This document shows, piece by piece, positions 35,618 to 43,968 of a stretch of 64,000 bases of DNA. The notes below the pieces were generated by a model. The model saw only the letters and a list, made by a program, of their open reading frames with translations, was not told the origin of the DNA and made no database searches. Source of the stretch: Candidatus Poribacteria bacterium (lineage in GTDB: Bacteria; Poribacteria; WGA-4E; GCA-2687025); the NCBI GenBank assembly GCA_026004875.1, contig BPJZ01000003.1, forward strand, positions 1 through 64,000, given 5' to 3'. The stretch's first letter is position 1; each line of letters opens with the position of its first letter. The position numbers and the translations under genes are program-made.

Positions 35618-36716
35618 ACAACGGTGTGGGGGGAGTCTGCTGGTGGCCTTGTGGCTCCTGGCGATCTGGGGAACGGCGCAGAACGCCGACTTGCCTCGTG
35701 CCCATCGGATTCAGCCGGGGGATCGGCTCCGGATCGTCGTCCTGAATCGACCGGAGCTGACCCAGGAGGTGATCGTTCAAGACGACGGGACGATCGTTTA
35801 CTTCGTCGTTGGCCAGGTGCAGGCCGCCGGGCGCACGCCGGAGGAGCTGGCTCAAACCTTGCGCGAAGGGCTCCGTTCCTATCTGCGCGACGCCCAGGTG
35901 ATTGTTGTTCCGGTCCTCCGAGAGAACGAGGTATACGTCGGCGGGATGGTTCGTCAGCCGGGACGGTACACGTTTCAAGAAGGGGCGATCGGCCTTCGGC
36001 AGGCGTTAGCGCTGGCGGGCGACCTGGTAGAAGAGGGGGCCGACTTGAGCCGGGTGGTGGTGGTTCGTCCCGGTGAGCCGCCAAAAACCTTCGACCTTCG
36101 GGAGGGAGTCCCTGCGGATGCCATCGTCCAAAAAGGCGATCTCGTTTACGTTCCGCCGATGGTGCGGATCGTCGTCACCGGCAACGTTGGGCAGCCCGGA
36201 GTAATCTGGGTCGAGCGACCGGTTCCCGTCGGATACGCACTGGCGCGGGCTGGGGGGATCACGGAGAACGGAAGCCTGGATCGGGTGGTTATCCTCCGAA
36301 GCTCCGGTGAGATCGAAGCGTTGCGGGTCCCCGAAGAGTTCTGGGCTCTGAACGGCGGAGAGACGCCATACTTATATAATGGAGATGCTGTTTACGTTGG
36401 CAATGCGTTCCAGGTCGAAGAGGTGAACGTTCTTGGTTACGTGCGCAATCCGGGGGCCTATCGGGTGCGCGGACCCGTTTCGCTGGGACAGGCGGTCGCC
36501 CTGGCTGGAGGGCTTTTGCCTGAGGAGGCGGCCCAGAAGGCGACGGTCCTCCGACGGGACGGAAGCCGTCAGGAGGTGGACCTTCAGCGTGAGGCGACGA
36601 CCGTTTTCGTCTATCCCGGCGAGACGGTCCAGGTACCCCGGCGTTTTCAGATCAATTGGTCGATGGTGATGAGCTTCATCTCAACGGCGGCGCTGGTCTG
36701 GAGTCTGGTTCGATAG
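35610..36716 (+). CDS. Wza-like polysaccharide export protein with SLBB domains
   Basis: 368 residues. Signal peptide (LLVALWLLAIWGTA, cut near QNA), no lipobox; a Poly_export domain (about 30-110: HRIQPGDRLRIVVLNRPELTQEVIVQDDGTI) followed by SLBB-type beta-grasp repeats: VYVGGMVRQPGRYTF (about 112), VVTGNVGQPGVIWV (about 190) and VNVLGYVRNPGAYRV (about 272). A helix at the very end (WSMVMSFISTAALVWSLVR) could anchor it in a membrane. Such proteins form the outer-membrane or periplasmic channel for exopolysaccharide. The GTG start overlaps the preceding gene by eight bases. No chain-length regulator or glycosyltransferases are nearby. Confidence 0.87.
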   Translation: MSRQRCGGSLLVALWLLAIWGTAQNADLPRAHRIQPGDRLRIVVLNRPELTQEVIVQDDGTIVYFVVGQVQAAGRTPEELAQTLREGLRSYLRDAQVIVVPVLRENEVYVGGMVRQPGRYTFQEGAIGLRQALALAGDLVEEGADLSRVVVVRPGEPPKTFDLREGVPADAIVQKGDLVYVPPMVRIVVTGNVGQPGVIWVERPVPVGYALARAGGITENGSLDRVVILRSSGEIEALRVPEEFWALNGGETPYLYNGDAVYVGNAFQVEEVNVLGYVRNPGAYRVRGPVSLGQAVALAGGLLPEEAAQKATVLRRDGSRQEVDLQREATTVFVYPGETVQVPRRFQINWSMVMSFISTAALVWSLVR

Positions 36717-36735
36717 CACAGAGAGGAGGACAGCC

Positions 36736-37386
36736 ATGGCACGGGCAACCCATCCGACCTTCTGGGACGTAGACACTCAGGTGGATTTCATCATGCCCGA
36801 CGGGAAGCTGTACATCCCAGGGGCCGAAGAGGTCCTACCCAACCTCAAGAAGCTGACCGATTACGCCCACGAGAAAGGCATCCAGATTCTCGGGTCGGTG
36901 GACTACCATTCGCCGGACGATCCGGAGATGTCGGACCATCCGGACTTCAAAGAGACCTTCCCGCCCCACTGTTTGGCCGGAACGCCGGGACAGGAGAAGG
37001 TCCCGGAGACCCGACCGCTCAACCCACTGTGGATCCCCAACGAGCCGATGGACCCGGAAGAGCTCCGCAAACAGGTGCTGGAGCACGAAGGGGAGATCAT
37101 CTTCCGAAAGCAGTGGTTTGACGTGTTCACCAACCCCAATGTGCCGACGGTCCTCGAAACGCTCCGACCAGAACATCTCGTTGTCTATGGTGTCGCCCTG
37201 GACGTGTGCGACGCGTACGCGATCGAAGGATTCCTCAAGCGGGGCGACGTGAAGGTTTCGCTCGTTCTGGACGCGACCAAGGCGATCGATCCCAAACGGG
37301 GCGAGCAACTGGTCGAAGAGTGGCGACGACGCGGCGTCCAGATTGTCAGCACCGAGGAGGTCCTCAGCGGCAAGCTGGAAGGATGA
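36736..37386 (+). CDS. Nicotinamidase-like isochorismatase-family hydrolase
   Basis: 216 residues of the cysteine hydrolase (isochorismatase) fold. The triad is visible: Asp in DTQVDF (D13), Lys in FRKQWFDVF (K125) and Cys in GVALDVCDAYA (C158). SVDYHSPDDPE and PPHCLAGTPGQ are the metal- and substrate-site blocks of nicotinamidases, so it may convert nicotinamide to nicotinate in NAD salvage; the fold also covers other amidases. The start follows GAGAGGAGG. Confidence 0.85.
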   Translation: MARATHPTFWDVDTQVDFIMPDGKLYIPGAEEVLPNLKKLTDYAHEKGIQILGSVDYHSPDDPEMSDHPDFKETFPPHCLAGTPGQEKVPETRPLNPLWIPNEPMDPEELRKQVLEHEGEIIFRKQWFDVFTNPNVPTVLETLRPEHLVVYGVALDVCDAYAIEGFLKRGDVKVSLVLDATKAIDPKRGEQLVEEWRRRGVQIVSTEEVLSGKLEG

Positions 37387-37742
37387 GATCGGTGGCCTGG
37401 GAGCGGCGCGAGACCCACGAGGTCGGCTCGTACGTCTTTCATTGGTTTCACGATGCAGAGACCGGCGAGTGGCTGATCGCCATCTGGAACGAGCAAAACG
37501 CGCCGGAGGACCCTTCGATTGCACAGCTGCGAAGCGCGTTGACGCTCCATCACATCAGCCGGGAGGAGAACCCGGACGGATCGCTCAAGCCGGTCCGCCG
37601 GTTCTGCCAACAGTTCATCGAGGACATCCCCTCCCGGATTCGTGCGATTCGAAACAAGGTGCCGACGCTGCGCCGTTTAGAAGAGAGCGGGCGGCTTCCT
37701 TCGGTCAACCCGGGGCGAACAACCGGTAAGGGGAGACGATGA
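37383..37742 (+). CDS. Hypothetical protein, 119 residues
   Basis: Start at the ATG at 37383, overlapping the previous stop (ATGA), and its own stop overlaps the transglycosylase start (ATGA), so it is firmly translated in this operon. VGSYVFHWFHDAETGEWLIAIWNEQN suggests a small beta-sheet, then a helical, basic C terminus (SRIRAIRNKVPTLRRLEESGR). I do not recognise it; no signal peptide or metal site. Confidence 0.75.
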   Translation: MRSVAWERRETHEVGSYVFHWFHDAETGEWLIAIWNEQNAPEDPSIAQLRSALTLHHISREENPDGSLKPVRRFCQQFIEDIPSRIRAIRNKVPTLRRLEESGRLPSVNPGRTTGKGRR

Positions 37743-40021
37743 GCGCTTCTAGAAGCTCGCCGATCGGAGGGGTTTGTTCCGGTCCGCTTTCTCTTTCTCT
37801 CCGATCGGAAATCGGGTGGACTGTACTTCTAACGGTGCTGCTTCTTTTTTGGACGGCTCTGGGGTGTGGTCCCTATCCGGAGGGAGAGGAACAGGCCTAT
37901 CTGCTCCAATCGGCGCAAGGGGCGCCGCCGCTGCCGGAGGACTTCGACCGGCGGCTACACCGGTACTTCAAACGAGCTCGGGACCAGGAGGGGGTTGCGC
38001 GCGTTGCCTATGCCGCTGGACGAGCCTATCAGGAGGTCGGACGCTGGGACGCGGCTGTTGAGGCGTTTCGCGCGGCGGACCGTCCCGGGTTCCTGGTGCG
38101 CGACTACGCCCGATATCGGTTGGCCGAGAGTTTGGCCGCTGCCGGACTCCACGACGAGGCGATCGCGGCCTACCGTTCCCTGGTCGAAGAGTTTCCCGAC
38201 TTCCCCCTACAGGAGACCATTCGCTATCGCATTGCCGAAGCGCACGAGCGGCTGGGACGGTATGAGCAGAGTCTGATCCTGTTTGAAGGGCTCCGGGAGA
38301 GTCAGACGTTTGGCCGTCGGGCCCGGTACCATGTTGGGTTGGCCCGTCTGGCGCTAAACGATCCGATCGGCGCCTTCCAGGAGTTCGAGTCGATCGTTGA
38401 GGAGCAGCCCTCCGACAGTGTAGCCCAGCAGGCTCTCGAGCAGATCCTACGGTTGACCCAGGAGCGTCCGGAGCTTCGGTTGAGTCGGGCGCAGCGTTTT
38501 TACCACGGGCTGGTGTTGAACGCTTCGGGACGGCGCGAAGAGGCGCGTCGGGTCTGGGCGGAAGTTGCCGAAGGGGCCTCGGACGAACTGGCCACTCGCG
38601 CCCGATATGAGATCGGGAGAAGCTACCTGCGGGATCGGCGCTATTCTGAGGCCATCGCAACGTTCGAAACGGCGCTTCGCTCCGGCCATCCGAACTATCG
38701 AACGCGGCTGGAGTTTCAGCGTATCCTCGCGGTGCGCCGTTCTGGGCAGCGGACCCGGGCGCTTCGACTGTTCCGGTCCTTTATCGAGCGCAACTCCTGG
38801 TCGGCGCTCCTGGATGACGTCATGATGGAATACGGATGGACGCTCCGGAGCGCCGACCGGTTTTCTGAGGCGAGGGCCGTCTACGCTGACCTGCTCCGAC
38901 GGTTCCCCAAGAGCCCCTATGCGCCGGAGGCCGCCTGGCTGGTGGCCTGGTGCGATATGCGATTGGGCCAGTACGCTCGTGCCGTCTCCTCTCTGAACCG
39001 CTTGATCGAGGCCTATCCGCAGTCCAGTTACGCAGGGCAGGGGTACTTCTGGCTGGGAAAGATGCACGAGCGGCTCGGCCACTGGGAGAGCGCTGCTCGA
39101 GCGTATCAGCGGGTGGTCGAACGGAACGTCTACTACTACGCCGTTCGGGCGGCGGAGCGCCTGGAGGAGCTGGAGACGGCCGGGCGAGTTCCCGAAGGGA
39201 CGGTCGCCCGTCTGCGCGAGCGGTTAGCCCCAGCGTCGCTTAACTTGGACGCGTTGCGGACGCCCCCGACGGAGCGGGTGGCGCTGCTCCGGAAGCTCCA
39301 GGACACCGGCGCCGAGATCGCCGAGCTGGAGCACCTTCGCGAACGGGCCGACGGCTCCCTTCGAGCGCGGGTCGTCTACCACCTGGCCGACGCCTATAAT
39401 CGTCATGGAAACGGCTACCGGGCTTATCAGGTGGCCTATGCCTTCACTCAACTTCCTGAGGTCCGGTGGAACGGAAACATCCCCCCTACCGAGGTTGCCC
39501 GGATGCTCTACCCGCTTCCCTTCCGCGAGGCGATCCAAAAGGCCGCTGAGGAGTTCAACGTCGATCCGCTTTACATTGCGGCGATGATGCGCGAGGAAAG
39601 CCGGTTCCAGCCGGAAGTGGTCTCCGGCGCCGGCGCCCACGGACTGATGCAGTTGATGCCCCAAACCGCCGAAATGATCGCCCGGAGGCTTGGTATTCGA
39701 GACTTCTCCGTGGCCATGCTTCGCGACCCGGAGGTCAACATCCGATTGGGGACGTGGTACATCCGGTTTCTGCTGGACCGGTACGGCGATCTGGTGCTGG
39801 TCTCCGGCGCCTATAACGCCGGAGAGGGACGAATGGACGAGTGGACCCGTCGCCTTCGCCTGGAGGACATTGACGAGTTTGTCGAAAACGTCCCCTTCGA
39901 CGAGACGCGGAACCACATCAAGAAGGTGATGCACGCCTACGCGATGTACCGGCAGCTTTACGGCGCTGAAGAGGCCGGGTCGGGAACCGCCTGGAGCGCT
40001 ACGGAGGCGGCGGGAGGATAG
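37739..40021 (+). CDS. Lipoprotein lytic transglycosylase with TPR-like superhelix (Slt70 type)
   Basis: Cleaves peptidoglycan strands, forming anhydro ends. 760 residues: lipobox TALGC (C43), a long run of TPR-like helical repeats (about 60-560, with motifs such as AYRSLVEEFPDFPLQETIRY and YPQSSYAGQGYFWLGKMHE), then the SLT catalytic domain (about 600-740) with FNVDPLYIAAMMREESRF, the catalytic Glu just before Ser (about E620), SGAGAHGLMQLMPQTA, and SGAYNAGEGRMDEW. The architecture is that of soluble Slt70, but lipid-anchored. Last gene of the promoter-35169 operon. Confidence 0.92.
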   Translation: MSASRSSPIGGVCSGPLSLSLRSEIGWTVLLTVLLLFWTALGCGPYPEGEEQAYLLQSAQGAPPLPEDFDRRLHRYFKRARDQEGVARVAYAAGRAYQEVGRWDAAVEAFRAADRPGFLVRDYARYRLAESLAAAGLHDEAIAAYRSLVEEFPDFPLQETIRYRIAEAHERLGRYEQSLILFEGLRESQTFGRRARYHVGLARLALNDPIGAFQEFESIVEEQPSDSVAQQALEQILRLTQERPELRLSRAQRFYHGLVLNASGRREEARRVWAEVAEGASDELATRARYEIGRSYLRDRRYSEAIATFETALRSGHPNYRTRLEFQRILAVRRSGQRTRALRLFRSFIERNSWSALLDDVMMEYGWTLRSADRFSEARAVYADLLRRFPKSPYAPEAAWLVAWCDMRLGQYARAVSSLNRLIEAYPQSSYAGQGYFWLGKMHERLGHWESAARAYQRVVERNVYYYAVRAAERLEELETAGRVPEGTVARLRERLAPASLNLDALRTPPTERVALLRKLQDTGAEIAELEHLRERADGSLRARVVYHLADAYNRHGNGYRAYQVAYAFTQLPEVRWNGNIPPTEVARMLYPLPFREAIQKAAEEFNVDPLYIAAMMREESRFQPEVVSGAGAHGLMQLMPQTAEMIARRLGIRDFSVAMLRDPEVNIRLGTWYIRFLLDRYGDLVLVSGAYNAGEGRMDEWTRRLRLEDIDEFVENVPFDETRNHIKKVMHAYAMYRQLYGAEEAGSGTAWSATEAAGG

Positions 40022-40115
40022 CGGTTTTGATGGATTCACTGCGCGCTGAGGGCGTATATCCAAAAGGGAAGAACAGAGACGGGCGAGGCTTTGATTTCTG
40101 GACGGAGCGGACAAG

Positions 40116-40727
40116 ATGGCGGTAGTGAACCCCCAACGGCCGAGAGATGCTGAGGAGGCACGTCGACTTCCGCCGGGCCAGTACCTGACCCGAAAGTTTC
40201 CCGTGCTCACGTACGGGGAGACCCCTTCGTTCGATCCGGCAACGTGGGACTTTCGGCTCTGGGGGCTGGTCGAGGAGGAGGTGCGCTGGAGCTATGAGGA
40301 GTTCATGCGGCTTCCCACGGTGGAGGTCGTCTCTGATTTTCACTGCGTGACCCGATGGAGCCGGCTTAACAATCGCTGGGAGGGCGTTTCGGTTCGGGAG
40401 GTGATGCGCCACGTCCGCCTTCGGCCGGAGGCCCGGTACGCAATGATCCACTGCGACGGGGGCTATACGACGAACCTAGCCTTAGAGGTTCTCCTGGACG
40501 ACGACGTCCTGCTCGCCTATAAGCACGACGGCGAGTGGCTGACCCCAGAGCACGGGTACCCGCTGCGGCTGGTCGTTCCCAAGCGGTACGCCTGGAAAAG
40601 CGCCAAATGGGTTCGCAGTATCGAATTGATGGCGGAGAACCGCCCCGGCTTCTGGGAACAGCACGGCTACCACATGGACGGCGACCCCTGGAAGGAGGAG
40701 CGGTACTCCGAGCCGCCTTACCGTTAG
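40116..40727 (+). CDS. Sulfite oxidase-like molybdopterin-binding protein
   Basis: 203-residue single-domain member of the sulfite oxidase/MsrP fold without signal peptide. The molybdenum-binding Cys lies in [10 protein letters not shown] (C77), and [47 protein letters not shown] match the YuiH-like branch. Substrate unknown. It has its own 94-base leader after slt and converges on the PepSY genes with a 6-base gap. Confidence 0.9.
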   Translation: MAVVNPQRPRDAEEARRLPPGQYLTRKFPVLTYGETPSFDPATWDFRLWGLVEEEVRWSYEEFMRLPTVEVVSDFHCVTRWSRLNNRWEGVSVREVMRHVRLRPEARYAMIHCDGGYTTNLALEVLLDDDVLLAYKHDGEWLTPEHGYPLRLVVPKRYAWKSAKWVRSIELMAENRPGFWEQHGYHMDGDPWKEERYSEPPYR

Positions 40728-40733
40728 GACTTG

Positions 40734-41396
40734 TCAGGTGAGCCAAGGGACCCCGATCAAAAACCAAAGCGCGAGGAGGGTTCCTGCCACCAGCGCCACA
40801 ATCCCCCATCGGCGGTTGGCTCCTGCCCGGACGATCCAGAGATAAAGACCGCTGACGACTAGAAAGACGATCCCCACTGCCAGCGCGTCCATTGAGAGTG
40901 TCCAGATCGTGGTGAACACCCAATCCCGTCGTTGGGAGCGGTCTTCGGTGGAGACGCCGTTGAAGGTATGCAGGTCGCGGAGGACCCCCCAGAGGTTCGT
41001 GCGCCGCTCGCCGAGCTCGACCACTCGACCGGTCTTCTGCTCCACCGTCGCGATGTACAACCGGTTGGGACGGTGGACCCAGACTTTGAACGTCCCTGTT
41101 TGCAGGTTCCGCTCCGTTTGGTGCAGTTCTCCTCGAAGGCCCAGCGTCTCCATGACGAGCTGGGCGGCAGCCCGGTCGTTCTCCGGAAGCGGATGCGGAA
41201 TCGATCGCTCCGTCGGAACCGATTCGGTGCGGAACTCCGGCGCCAGCCACTTCCACCCGGGCCGGTTGAGCGAGAGCCCAGAGAGGGCAAACAGCCAGAG
41301 GAAGAAGAGAAAGTACAGCCCAACGTAGAAGTGAAGTTTACGGGTCCAGAGACGAACAAAGAGCCCTTTCCGAGGGGACACCGCGGACCTCCTCAT
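40734..41396 (-). CDS. PepSY domain membrane protein, second of a pair
   Basis: 220 residues; start at the ATG at 41396, overlapping the stop of the first PepSY gene (ATGA). An N-terminal helix (KLHFYVGLYFLFFLWLFALSGLSL), a periplasmic PepSY domain (about 70-125, AAQLVMETLGL, FKVWVHRPNRLYIATVEQKTGRVVEL) and C-terminal helices (ALAVGIVFLVVSGLYLWIV, WGIVALVAGTLLALWFLIG). LHTFNGVS with flanking His resembles the histidine loops of PepSY_TM proteins. The role is unknown; relatives are linked to ferric reduction and redox at the membrane. Confidence 0.82.
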   Translation of the reverse strand: MRRSAVSPRKGLFVRLWTRKLHFYVGLYFLFFLWLFALSGLSLNRPGWKWLAPEFRTESVPTERSIPHPLPENDRAAAQLVMETLGLRGELHQTERNLQTGTFKVWVHRPNRLYIATVEQKTGRVVELGERRTNLWGVLRDLHTFNGVSTEDRSQRRDWVFTTIWTLSMDALAVGIVFLVVSGLYLWIVRAGANRRWGIVALVAGTLLALWFLIGVPWLT

Positions 41397-41989
41397 CCAA
41401 GAAGCGCGATGACGAGACCTCCAAAGGTCAGCACCCCTAGCCCCAGGGCCAGGAGCCCAGCAGTTCGCTCGGCCTTCAACAGCCACCAAAGGAGGAGGCC
41501 GGTCGTGGTCATCAGGAGGATCGCGTAGACGGTTGCGTCGGCGATCCATCCCCAGGCGCGCACCACAAACCAGTTGCGACGCACCTTCACCAGATGGGGG
41601 CCAGGCATCCGATGATAGAACAAGAGCACGCGACGAGCCCCTTCTGGGATCGTTCGCACGATGGCCTCTTGGTTCTGGGCGTCCACCTCGATCATCAAGG
41701 ACTCGTGGGGGCGGACCACCCGGATGTTCGTCCAGCGGTCGCCCCGGCGGTGGATCCACTCCACCTCGCCAGAAAGGTGAAGCTGGCGCATCAATGCGCG
41801 GGCCTGAGCGAGACTCTCCCCGTCGGGGGGAAGCGTCTCAAGCGCGATGCGAACCGTCTTGGCTTGCTCTTCTGCAGGAGGCGGCGCCCAGAGGTGATTG
41901 AACAGGACGGCGCTGATTGCGTAGATCGAAAGAAACGGGCTGAAAAACAGCCCGACATACAGATGAAGCTCACGCAGGAGCCGGTACAC
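41393..41989 (-). CDS. PepSY domain membrane protein, first of a pair
   Basis: 198 residues from a GTG at 41989, which clears the nadA stop; the alternative TTG at 42055 overlaps nadA by 26 bases. Same plan as its partner: RELHLYVGLFFSPFLSIYAISAVLFNHL, a PepSY-like region (IALETLPPDG, VEWIHRRGDRWTNIRVVRPHESLMIEVDAQ) and C-terminal helices (ATVYAILLMTTTGLLLWWLL, AGLLALGLGVLTFGGLVIALL). FYHRMPGPHLV holds two histidines. The pair looks like a PepSY_TM protein split over two genes and could form a heterodimer. Confidence 0.8.
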   Translation of the reverse strand: MYRLLRELHLYVGLFFSPFLSIYAISAVLFNHLWAPPPAEEQAKTVRIALETLPPDGESLAQARALMRQLHLSGEVEWIHRRGDRWTNIRVVRPHESLMIEVDAQNQEAIVRTIPEGARRVLLFYHRMPGPHLVKVRRNWFVVRAWGWIADATVYAILLMTTTGLLLWWLLKAERTAGLLALGLGVLTFGGLVIALLG

Positions 41990-42029
41990 GGCTTTCTCTT
42001 TCTTGGCTTGCCGTGCGAGCCCGGTCCGC

Positions 42030-43115
42030 TTAGGTGATCGCCAGCATCCGGTCAAGAGCGACCAGCGCCCAACGGGCGATCTCCTTGGGAACGACGATCT
42101 GATTAACCACCCGCCCTTGGGCGAGATTCTCGATCGCCCAGGCCAAATGTTGCAGATCGATCCGGTTCATCGTCGTGCAGAGACACTGGTTCGGGTCCAC
42201 GGAGATAATGAACTTGTCCGGATGCTGGTTGGCCAGCCGATTGACCAGATGGAGCTCCGTCCCGATTGCCCACTTGGAACCGGGCTCCGCCTGCTCGATC
42301 GTTTTCCGAATATACTCCGTGGAGCCGACGTAGTCGGCGTTCTTGACCACCTCGAACTTGCATTCGGGGTGGACTAGAATCTTGATGTCCGGGAAGACCT
42401 CACGCAGTCGGTGGATGTGCTTTTCGTTAAAGAGCTGGTGGACCGGGCAGTGCCCTTTCCAAAGGATGATCTGGGCGTTGCGGAGCTGCTCTTTGGTGTT
42501 GCCGCCTAGGGGCTTGCGCGGGTCCCAGACGACCATCTGTTCCAGGGGAATGCCCATCGTGTAGCCAACATTTCGGCCCAGGTGTTCGTCCGGGAAGAAG
42601 AGGGCGCGCTCCTTTTGCGCAAAGGCCCATTCCAAGACCGCCCGCGCGTTTGAGGAGGTACAGACGGCGCCGCCGTTCTCCCCGACGAAGGCCTTCAGGT
42701 CGGCCGCCGAGTTCATGTAGGTGATCGGGACGACCGTGTCGCCGACGACGCTTTGCAGGTCGTACCAGCACTCTTCGACGTCTTCCAGCTCGGCCATGTC
42801 GGCCATGTGACACCCGGCCTTCAGGTCGGGGAGGATCACCTTCTGGTGGTCGGCGCTGAGGATGTCGGCGCTTTCGGCCATAAAGTGCACGCCGCAGAAG
42901 ATGATGAACTCCGCCTCCTTTCGGCCGGCGGCCAGCTGGGAGAGCTTAAAGGAGTCGCCGGTGTAGTCGGCAAACTGAATGACCTCATCGCGCTGGTAGT
43001 GGTGGCCCAGGATCACCAACCGGTCGCCCAGTTGTCGCTTCGCTGCCCAGATCCGCTCGACGAGCTCCTCTTCCGGCATCCGGTAGTACTTTTGGTCAAT
43101 CGGAACGAAATACAT
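42030..43115 (-). CDS. nadA: Quinolinate synthase A
   Basis: Iron-sulfur enzyme condensing iminoaspartate with dihydroxyacetone phosphate, for NAD synthesis. 361 residues with the family blocks LVILGHHYQRDEVIQFADYTGDS, IFCGVHFMAESADIL (cluster Cys), GAVCTSSNARAVLEWA, ILWKGHCPVHQLF, VHPECKFEVVKNADYVGSTEYI and DPNQCLCTTMNRIDLQHL (cluster Cys). The 215 bases upstream might hold a long leader with a -10-like TACGAT near 43300, but no known NAD riboswitch can be recognised. nadB and nadC are not in the window. Confidence 0.96.
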   Translation of the reverse strand: MYFVPIDQKYYRMPEEELVERIWAAKRQLGDRLVILGHHYQRDEVIQFADYTGDSFKLSQLAAGRKEAEFIIFCGVHFMAESADILSADHQKVILPDLKAGCHMADMAELEDVEECWYDLQSVVGDTVVPITYMNSAADLKAFVGENGGAVCTSSNARAVLEWAFAQKERALFFPDEHLGRNVGYTMGIPLEQMVVWDPRKPLGGNTKEQLRNAQIILWKGHCPVHQLFNEKHIHRLREVFPDIKILVHPECKFEVVKNADYVGSTEYIRKTIEQAEPGSKWAIGTELHLVNRLANQHPDKFIISVDPNQCLCTTMNRIDLQHLAWAIENLAQGRVVNQIVVPKEIARWALVALDRMLAIT

Positions 43116-43330
43116 GGTGGCTCCTCACCTGTCGCAGCGTTGCTTTCCTCCGGGGCTTCGCTCTCCACGCCTGCTCCCGGAAGGAGCCGTCCGTCTTGGC
43201 AGCGCACCACGCTCTCAAACGTCCGTGCCTCGCCTGTTTCCCACATTTAAACGCAAAGAGCCCAGGAAGCGGCCCTTCGCCCTGTTGGGCTTACCCTAAT
43301 CGTAGCACACTCGGCCGGAACTCCGAGAAG

Positions 43331-43654
43331 TCAGTTTGTTCCCTTCTCGTCTAAGAGCACAAAAACCTCTCCCTCCTCCACCAGAACGGAGAAGGTGCGA
43401 ATCTGAATTCCCTGCGGCCAGACCCCTTCGCCGTCGCAGATCCGAAACTCCCAGCCGTGCCAGGGGCAGGTGACCGTTCCCTCTTTGCTCACGTAGCCGG
43501 TCCCCAGCGATCCACCCATGTGAGGGCAAGTGTCGTCCAGCGCGTAGAGCTTCCCTTCGCGATGAAAGACGGCGATATAATCGCCCCCGTGTCGGACGAT
43601 CTGAACCCCACCCTCCGGCAGGTCCTTCAACGCGCACACACGAACGCGGGCCAT
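43331..43654 (-). CDS. Rieske [2Fe-2S] ferredoxin-type protein
   Basis: 107-residue soluble Rieske protein; the ATG at 43654 follows GGAGGTG. Cluster ligands are CPHMGG (C43, H45) and CPWHGWEF (C63, H66), with ALKDLPEGGVQIV and FSVLVEEGEVFVLLDE strands around them. The type resembles NirD or dioxygenase-ferredoxin subunits; no oxygenase or nitrite reductase gene is beside it, so the partner is unknown. Confidence 0.92.
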   Translation of the reverse strand: MARVRVCALKDLPEGGVQIVRHGGDYIAVFHREGKLYALDDTCPHMGGSLGTGYVSKEGTVTCPWHGWEFRICDGEGVWPQGIQIRTFSVLVEEGEVFVLLDEKGTN

Positions 43655-43968
43655 AGGCACCTCCGTGCCAATCTCTTCATCGTTGTGAACGATAGCTCTC
43701 ACCTGTGGCGCATCATCTTAAGGAAGGTCAGTCGAGAAAGACAAGGAGAAATTTCCCATCTCGAAAGCGCGATCTGCGCGCTGGCGCTTGCCTCAAGTTA
43801 AGTCCCGTGCTATTGCTCACGGGCACAAAGGAGCGCAAAGAGGGCTCAGGCTCGGAGACCTTAGGAGTGGTGAAAGAGAACATTTCTTGGTTTTGGCGTT
43901 TGGTCCCCTTCTGGAACCCCTTTTTGGTCCTTGCCCTGTTTTTGGTCCCCGTGCAGAAAGGAGCGGCG
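43655..43968. promoter_or_regulatory. Divergent region between the Rieske gene and the GH99-like gene
   Basis: 314 bases. ATCGTTGTGAACGAT (43679-43693) is a perfect 15-base palindrome 25 bases ahead of the Rieske start and could be an operator. AGCGCG and CGCGCT (43766-43782) form a second short inverted repeat. A GTG at 43870 would extend the GH99-like protein by a hydrophobic signal-like segment, but ribosome-site quality favours the ATG at 43969. No RNA gene is visible. Confidence 0.35.

Noticed and set aside
43116-43330. NAD-responsive riboswitch ahead of nadA
   Set aside because: The leader is long enough, but I could not match a known NAD-I or related consensus; a covariance-model scan would decide.
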